A stretch of DNA of 64,000 bases, taken from contig WOFQ01000047.1 in the NCBI GenBank assembly GCA_012184525.1, positions 62,001 to 126,000 on the forward strand. Direction: 5' to 3'. Made by a program: the position numbers and the translations under genes. Within the stretch, counting starts at the first letter, position 1. Each line of letters opens with the position of its first letter. Below the pieces are notes generated by a model, which worked only from the letters and a program-made list of their open reading frames with translations, did not search any database and was not told the DNA's origin. The stretch is from Xenoacremonium recifei (Eukaryota > Ascomycota > Sordariomycetes > Hypocreales > Nectriaceae). This document shows, one piece after another, positions 59,222-64,000 of the stretch.

Positions 59222-60085
59222 ATGTTTGAATCAAAAACAAAGTCCAGCATCCTTGCTGTCGTCGCTGCTTCTCTCTTCTCATCTGCATCAGCTCAAACGC
59301 CTAAGCGTGGCTTGGCTGCAAATGACGATATCAACATTTCAGGGTTTGGGGGGACATATGATGGCCTTTCATCTCAAATAAACTGGCAATACAATTGGGA
59401 TAGTACGACTACCAACAAACAATCATGGGCCGAGTTCGTGCCCATGCTCTGGGGCACTGCCAGTGACCACACTACACAATGGTCTACTAATGCTTGGAAT
59501 TGGATTAACAACTATGGCACTACGCACTTGCTTGCTTTTAACGAGCCTGAGCTCTCTTCCCAAGCCAACCTCAGCCCCACTGATGCAGCAGCAGCTTGGC
59601 TAGAGTACATGGAACCATTCCATGGATACGCGCAACTTGGAGCCCCTGCTGTTTCTAATGACGGTTATGAGTGGTTGAGTGAGTTCTTGGAAGCTTGCAG
59701 TAGCTGCAACATTGATTTTATCCCGATCCACTGGTACAACCCCTACACACTTGAGAGTGACTTTGAGAATTGGGTGAACGAGATCTGCACCTTGGGCGGT
59801 GGTCGTCCCATTTGGGTTACCGAGGCAAGCTATCACGTTGGAGTTGTTTCCGAAAGCATTAGTAACTAACAATGTCTATAGTTCCAAGCTTCAGGAACAA
59901 ATGATGAGCAAAGCACGTTCTTGGAATCGGCTCTGCCCTTCCTTGACGACAATAGTTGTGTAGCTCGCTACTCATATTTTGGCACTGCAGACAACTCAGA
60001 AGTCCTTTTGGAGAACGGCGGCCCGACTCTTTCGGCATTGGGTTATCAATACGCATTTAGCCCCTATGGTTCCGGGGAAATTTAG
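59222..60085 (+). CDS. Secreted GH128-type beta-1,3-glucanase, Asl1-like (268 aa)
   Basis: Glycoside hydrolase family 128 catalytic core (the group of fission-yeast Asl1), expected to act on beta-1,3-glucan in the wall or outside the cell. The start at 59222 is followed by a signal peptide, SSILAVVAASLFSSASA. GLAANDD, WQYNWDS, FVPMLWG and HLLAFNEPE show the fold; E108 in NEPE is the expected acid/base. HWYNP follows, then IWVTE, with E201 as expected nucleophile. The family string WVTEFQASG is rebuilt only if exon 1 ends at 59824 and exon 2 starts at 59882. That 57-base intron begins GCAAGC and ends CTAAC-N9-TATAG, so it is a GC-AG intron. Exon 2 carries ERYSYF-like ARYSYFGTADN and ends at 60085. 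All key residues are present. Confidence 0.9.
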
Positions 60086-60771
60086 GGCACGCAGTGGCCA
60101 CAGGCCTTATTGTTTTCACGGATAGCATGGACGAAACCCGGAATTCCCCGTGCTATTCCATGTTTCTTCTATTCTTGTACATATCTGTCACTTATTCTAA
60201 TGATCTGAATGTGGTACGAGTAGTGCGCAAGGCAGATAGGTTCTGGTGCGATTTTCTAACTTACCGCCGCTAACAATGTCATGCCGCTGCCTTGCGCCGC
60301 AGGCCAACATTGAGCCTATGTGAAAGTGCATTGCTTCAGTGGAAGACGAATGTAGGAGGGGGCTAGTGCTGCGCCGCAATGAGACGATTGATCCTCAATG
60401 AGATGAGCTCTGAACAGCTCATTTTTATGACCCTGGCAACCGCCAACGTAAGGTGGTCCGATTTATGAACTCCAGGCATTGTGGTATCTGCTGCGGCTCA
60501 TTGCCCATTGATTATAAGACGACAGGTTCTAAGTCAACGAATGCCCGGCCTTTTTGTCGTCGTATGTTTGCGCCTGGCTGTCGCGCACCCAACCCTTGAC
60601 TGACTACCTTGGCCAGAGACCACTTACAAAGCACAGCACTCAAAAGGTATCCTGAGTGAAATATCCAGCTCAACTCCCCGACCTGCTTTCCATCTCAATC
60701 TTCATTTGAATCCATCATTTTCTATAACTCGACTTCCTAGCCCACCCTAACTTTTACCCGACAATGAATTT
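60086..60771. other. Intergenic region before the HET gene
   Basis: 686 bases between plus-strand genes, containing the GH128 3' flank and the HET promoter. No other feature is seen. Confidence 0.5.
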
Positions 60772-62939
60772 ATGGGTGCGCGTCTGTCAAGGCCTGTTTT
60801 TTTTGCCCTGGACACAATGAGCATGCGACTGAAGGCCCACGCTGATGATATCCCGTCTCACTCAGAGTATCGCGAGATTGTCGATGAGTCGAAGTCTTGC
60901 AACACCTGTGAAGATTTGCTATGGAGGCAACCCCCCTGTAGGGAAGAGGATCATGCCTGGACCAAAGTTATCATTGAAAAAATCTTTGGTGACATTGATG
61001 AGTCCGCCAAACGGGGATGTCAAACGTGCAGAGCCATTCGATGTCTTGCCGCTTTCTTAGACCCTCCTCCCCGAATGCCCATCTACGTCGACGTTAAACT
61101 GTACTCTTACAAGGAACCTGAAATATCGTTCACGATAGACGACCAAACTGAAGTATATCAATTTTACACGCCACTTGGTATTGTCACCAAAATTCCAAAT
61201 ACCGTCTTGGCTCAAGGTCTTTCATGCTAATGAAATGATTCTTAGGTTATGAGCCGGCTTGGAGCCACATACAAACTCTCCGTGAAGTTGGGCCCTCGTC
61301 GGCTTCAAGTAAAGCTGTCTTATTCCTCGAAGAGCGGTTGAGAACCTGTCTCCAAAGTCACCCATGTGCATCGATGGGAACACATCTCCCGACTCGCTTG
61401 ATCGATGTTGGCAAAGTCGGAGATGATGCTGTTCGGCTCATTGAAACCAAAAATGTCGACAGCCCTTCCTACATTACCCTTTCATATTGCTGGGGACAAG
61501 AAACTGTTTTCAAAACCCTTGGCACAACCCTTCGAAGTTCGATGGAAGGATTGCTGGTCTCTAAGCTCCCTCAAGTATTACAAGACACTATATTCACCAC
61601 ACGAGAATTGAAAATTCCATATCTGTGGATCGATTCAATATGCATCATCCAGGATGATAAGGCCGACTGGGAACTGGAATCTGCGAAAATGTGCAGTGTG
61701 TATCGAGGGGCCGTCCTTACAATAGCTGCTGCATCTTCAGAAACCGTGACACAAGGGTTTCTGCAGCAGAGAGGGCAGCCTAAAGATTTCTCGATGGACT
61801 GGGTTAAAGAGGATGGGTCAGAAACAAAACTGAACGCAAAACTCTGCTACACCCACCACAAGCCAGCATGGCAAAATCCGCGCTTCCCTCTGAACAATCG
61901 CGGGTGGGCTCTCCAAGAACAAGTCATGTCAACGAGACTCGCCATGTTTACCAATAAGGAGATGCAGTGGCGCTGTCAATTCACTTCATGTTGCCAGTGT
62001 GAAGGGATAAAGAAATCCGAGTTCGGACCAAAGTCAGACTGTCCAATCTGGAGAATCGAAGAGGACTGTGTTCCTGAGATATACAACACTTGGCGTATTT
62101 TAATATCGTCGGATTATGCTACAAGACAGCTTACTCATGACCAAGACAAGCTTCCTGCCGTCTCAGGGATAGCTTCGACCATTCAACAACGGACTGGGTC
62201 AAAGTACCTAGCAGGGCTATGGTGCCAGGATATCATCCGAGATCTTTGTTGGTTTCGACCAACGACAAATGTCGGAAAGCCTAAAAATTCCATCGTTCCG
62301 CTCCGTGATTCAACTTATCGTGCCCCCACTTTCTCTTGGGCCTCGATCAACGGCACGGTCTATTACCCGGATTTCTGTACAGGATATTCTAATAAGGATT
62401 GGGTCCCAGAGGCCAAATTCTTGGATGCAGGCTGCAACGTAGAAGGAGGAAACCCTTTCGGAAGAGTCAAAGATGCGTGGCTTTCGTTGCGCGGCCAACT
62501 AGCCCCCTGCTCCCTGCATATAACAACGACTGGAGACTATCGCTTGGTCCTGAACGGGGACTATACGGGGATCAACTGCTGTCCTGTCATGGATGAGGCT
62601 CTGTGTCGCTATATCTGGCCGGACAACCAAGGGACAACAAAAATACGGATATCAAGGCGGACTACTGCTTCCCTTCGCGTGGGTTCTCTGTCACAGCAGA
62701 TTATACGTCCAGGGGACGCCAACAATGCAATTTCTGCCTACTTGTTCCTCCTAGGACGGTCCGCCGATGACACGGCGGAACATTTCCTCGTCTTAAGCCC
62801 ATGTATAGGGGATCCGGGCCATTACGAGAGAATTGGGTTCTTCAAGGACGATCGCTGGAGACAGGGAATACCGGACGAAACAGCACCGCACAGACTTCGC
62901 AGGAACGGATTCTCTCGGACGAAAATCACTATAATCTGA
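60772..62939 (+). CDS. HET-domain (heterokaryon incompatibility) protein, 699 aa
   Basis: Member of the fungal HET family, whose domain can trigger cell death on non-self recognition; the role of this copy is unknown. Exons are 60772-61177 and 61246-62939, joined through a split glycine codon. The N-terminal region has paired cysteines (SCNTCEDLL, GCQTCRAIRC) typical of HET proteins. The domain starts with SYITLSYCWG at about 210-219. It continues with LPQVLQDTIFTTRELKIPYLWIDSICIIQDD up to about 273, MCSVYRGAVLTIAAASS, and NNRGWALQEQ at about 352-361. The C-terminal half has no repeat or partner domain that I recognise. A later in-frame ATG at 60817 is an alternative start. Intact, with no frame break. 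Confidence 0.93.
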
Positions 62940-63339
62940 GTGACATTCACGACATCTGAGTTCAATACAAACCAAGAGAATAAACCTGTATATAATGCTC
63001 ATGAACATGAACACCTTGAGGTGAAGGCGTTTGGTATTCTCCCGCCTTGAGGAGATCACATACTTTCCCGAGAATGTCAACTAAGTGAGCTATCCTAAGT
63101 TACTGAGTCCTACTGGGGCAAGTAACCATTACCGGATTATATTGGTAAAACTCAACGCCTTATCCTTGCTTTGTTTGTTTTTCCGTAGTATGGAGGAGCT
63201 GATCGAAGAACCAGCCTGCTCTTAGGGATCTTCCACCTGACTCATGAGACATAAAGGCTTATTTGTCTGAACTGCAGACGATACGGGTTATTGGATTACA
63301 CCCATTTTCATGGGATATTTACAGCTAATACACTGTCTG
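62940..63339. other. Convergent 3' region
   Basis: 400 bases between the ends of the HET gene and the cupredoxin gene, AT-rich, without a supported gene. Confidence 0.5.
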
Positions 63340-64000
63340 CTACATCATGAACAAAACCATACCGGCGGCACCTAAGAGTCCAGCAACAGACACACGCACG
63401 ACACCAGCAACACCCTTCTTGTCATCACTGCTTCCACTATCCCCGTTGCTTGACGACGAAGTGCTGTTGCCGCTGTCACTCGAGTCACTTGAGTCGCTCG
63501 AGTTCGACGAGCTAGCCTCATCCGCTGTGACCAGCTTGCCGCCGTACATGGTCTTACCGGGCGACACGCCCATGCTCAGCGCAGCAGCACGCTTCTTGTA
63601 GTCGGCGAGCGTCTTGTTTGCCGTAGGGTTGACGATGCCGACCATGCCGTCGGCGCACTCGGTGCCTTGGGAGGAGTAGAAGGGCAGCGGGTCGGTGTTA
63701 GTGATCGTCACCTGAAAGACCTCGTCCTTTGTATGTGTCAGTAATCTGAGATCAATGTCCTTTAATGCTGCAATCATGTACTTACCGCGTCCCCGCTGGT
63801 CGAGTTGATGAAGCCTGAGAAGAAGCCCGTGCCGAGCTGCATAGGCGAGCAAGGGTACTGGTAGTCGCCGGCGACAACGCTGTGGTTCTTGGGCTCGAAG
63901 TAGAACTCGAGCACGTCTCCCTTATCGGCCGTGACACTGTCTGGGTCAAAGGTGTTGTCACTGGTGGCGGTGATCTTAATGGTCTTTGCATTGGCCAGGC
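63340..64000 (-). CDS. GPI-anchored cupredoxin-like serine-rich protein (5' end beyond window)
   Basis: C-terminal part of a fungal extracellular serine-rich, cupredoxin-fold protein, expected at the cell surface. Exons seen are 64000-63786 and 63726-63340, joined in phase 0 as TSGDA/DEVFQ; the start and signal peptide lie beyond 64000. The fold shows KITATSDNTFDPDSVTADKG, VLEFYFEPKNHSVVAGD, YPCSPMQ, then VTITNTDPLPFYSS and MVGIVNPT. One copper-ligand histidine is visible (NHSVV). The second, usually in an HC pair before GMV, reads TECADGMV here, so copper binding may be lost. A Ser/Asp/Asn-rich spacer (SSSNSSDSSDSSDSGNS) leads to a C-terminal hydrophobic GPI signal, VAGLLGAAGMVLFMM. Confidence 0.85.

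Overview
This window looks like nuclear DNA of a filamentous ascomycete (Pezizomycotina, probably a Sordariomycete; the class is an inference). Genes are split by short introns, mostly about 50-140 bases, with GTRNGT-like donors, CTAAC/CTGAC branch points and YAG acceptors. The gene content is also typical: a HET-domain protein, an AcuH-type carnitine carrier, a serine-rich GPI-anchored cupredoxin, a GH128 glucanase and large MFS transporters. I resolve 21 protein-coding genes, one cut by the right edge. I see no rRNA, tRNA, CRISPR or intact transposon.

Layout. 0-12 kb: an MFS transporter (-), about 6.5 kb without a gene, a HIT-family nucleotide hydrolase (-) and a second MFS transporter (-). 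13-15.5 kb: the splicing factor Cdc5/Cef1 (+). 15.5-26 kb is the most accessory-looking part: 5.5 kb of gene-poor DNA with an AT-rich island and a decayed tandem repeat, then a CorA-like membrane protein gene (+) and a divergent arginyl-tRNA-synthetase paralogue (+) that lacks both class I signature motifs. 28-46 kb is a dense housekeeping block: histidine phosphatase (+), carnitine carrier (-), Msc2-like zinc transporter (-), Alg1 mannosyltransferase (+), an acidic-loop ubiquitin E2 (-), the Gpi8 transamidase (+), a TFIIIC subunit (+) and a BTB protein (+). 47-51 kb: an unrecognised Trp-rich protein (+) and a single-pass SH3 protein with an S/T-P-rich tail (-). 51-54.7 kb shows no gene. 54.7-64 kb: a DUF1295-type membrane protein (+), the mitochondrial ATPase Afg1 (-), a secreted GH128 enzyme (+), a HET-domain protein (+) and the C-terminal part of a cupredoxin (-).

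Links between genes. Msc2, Alg1, the E2 and Gpi8 lie side by side, and three or all four serve the endoplasmic reticulum (zinc supply, N-glycan assembly, possibly ERAD, GPI attachment). No biosynthetic cluster with a recognisable core enzyme is present. The observations most worth checking are the motif-less ArgRS paralogue, a GC-AG intron directly after the predicted nucleophile codon of the GH128 gene, a frame change in the CorA-like gene, the decayed tandem repeat near 19.5 kb and two CCTCGG sites upstream of the carnitine carrier.

All intron-exon models are read by eye from splice signals and family expectations. Start codons are ATG. No homology search was run.
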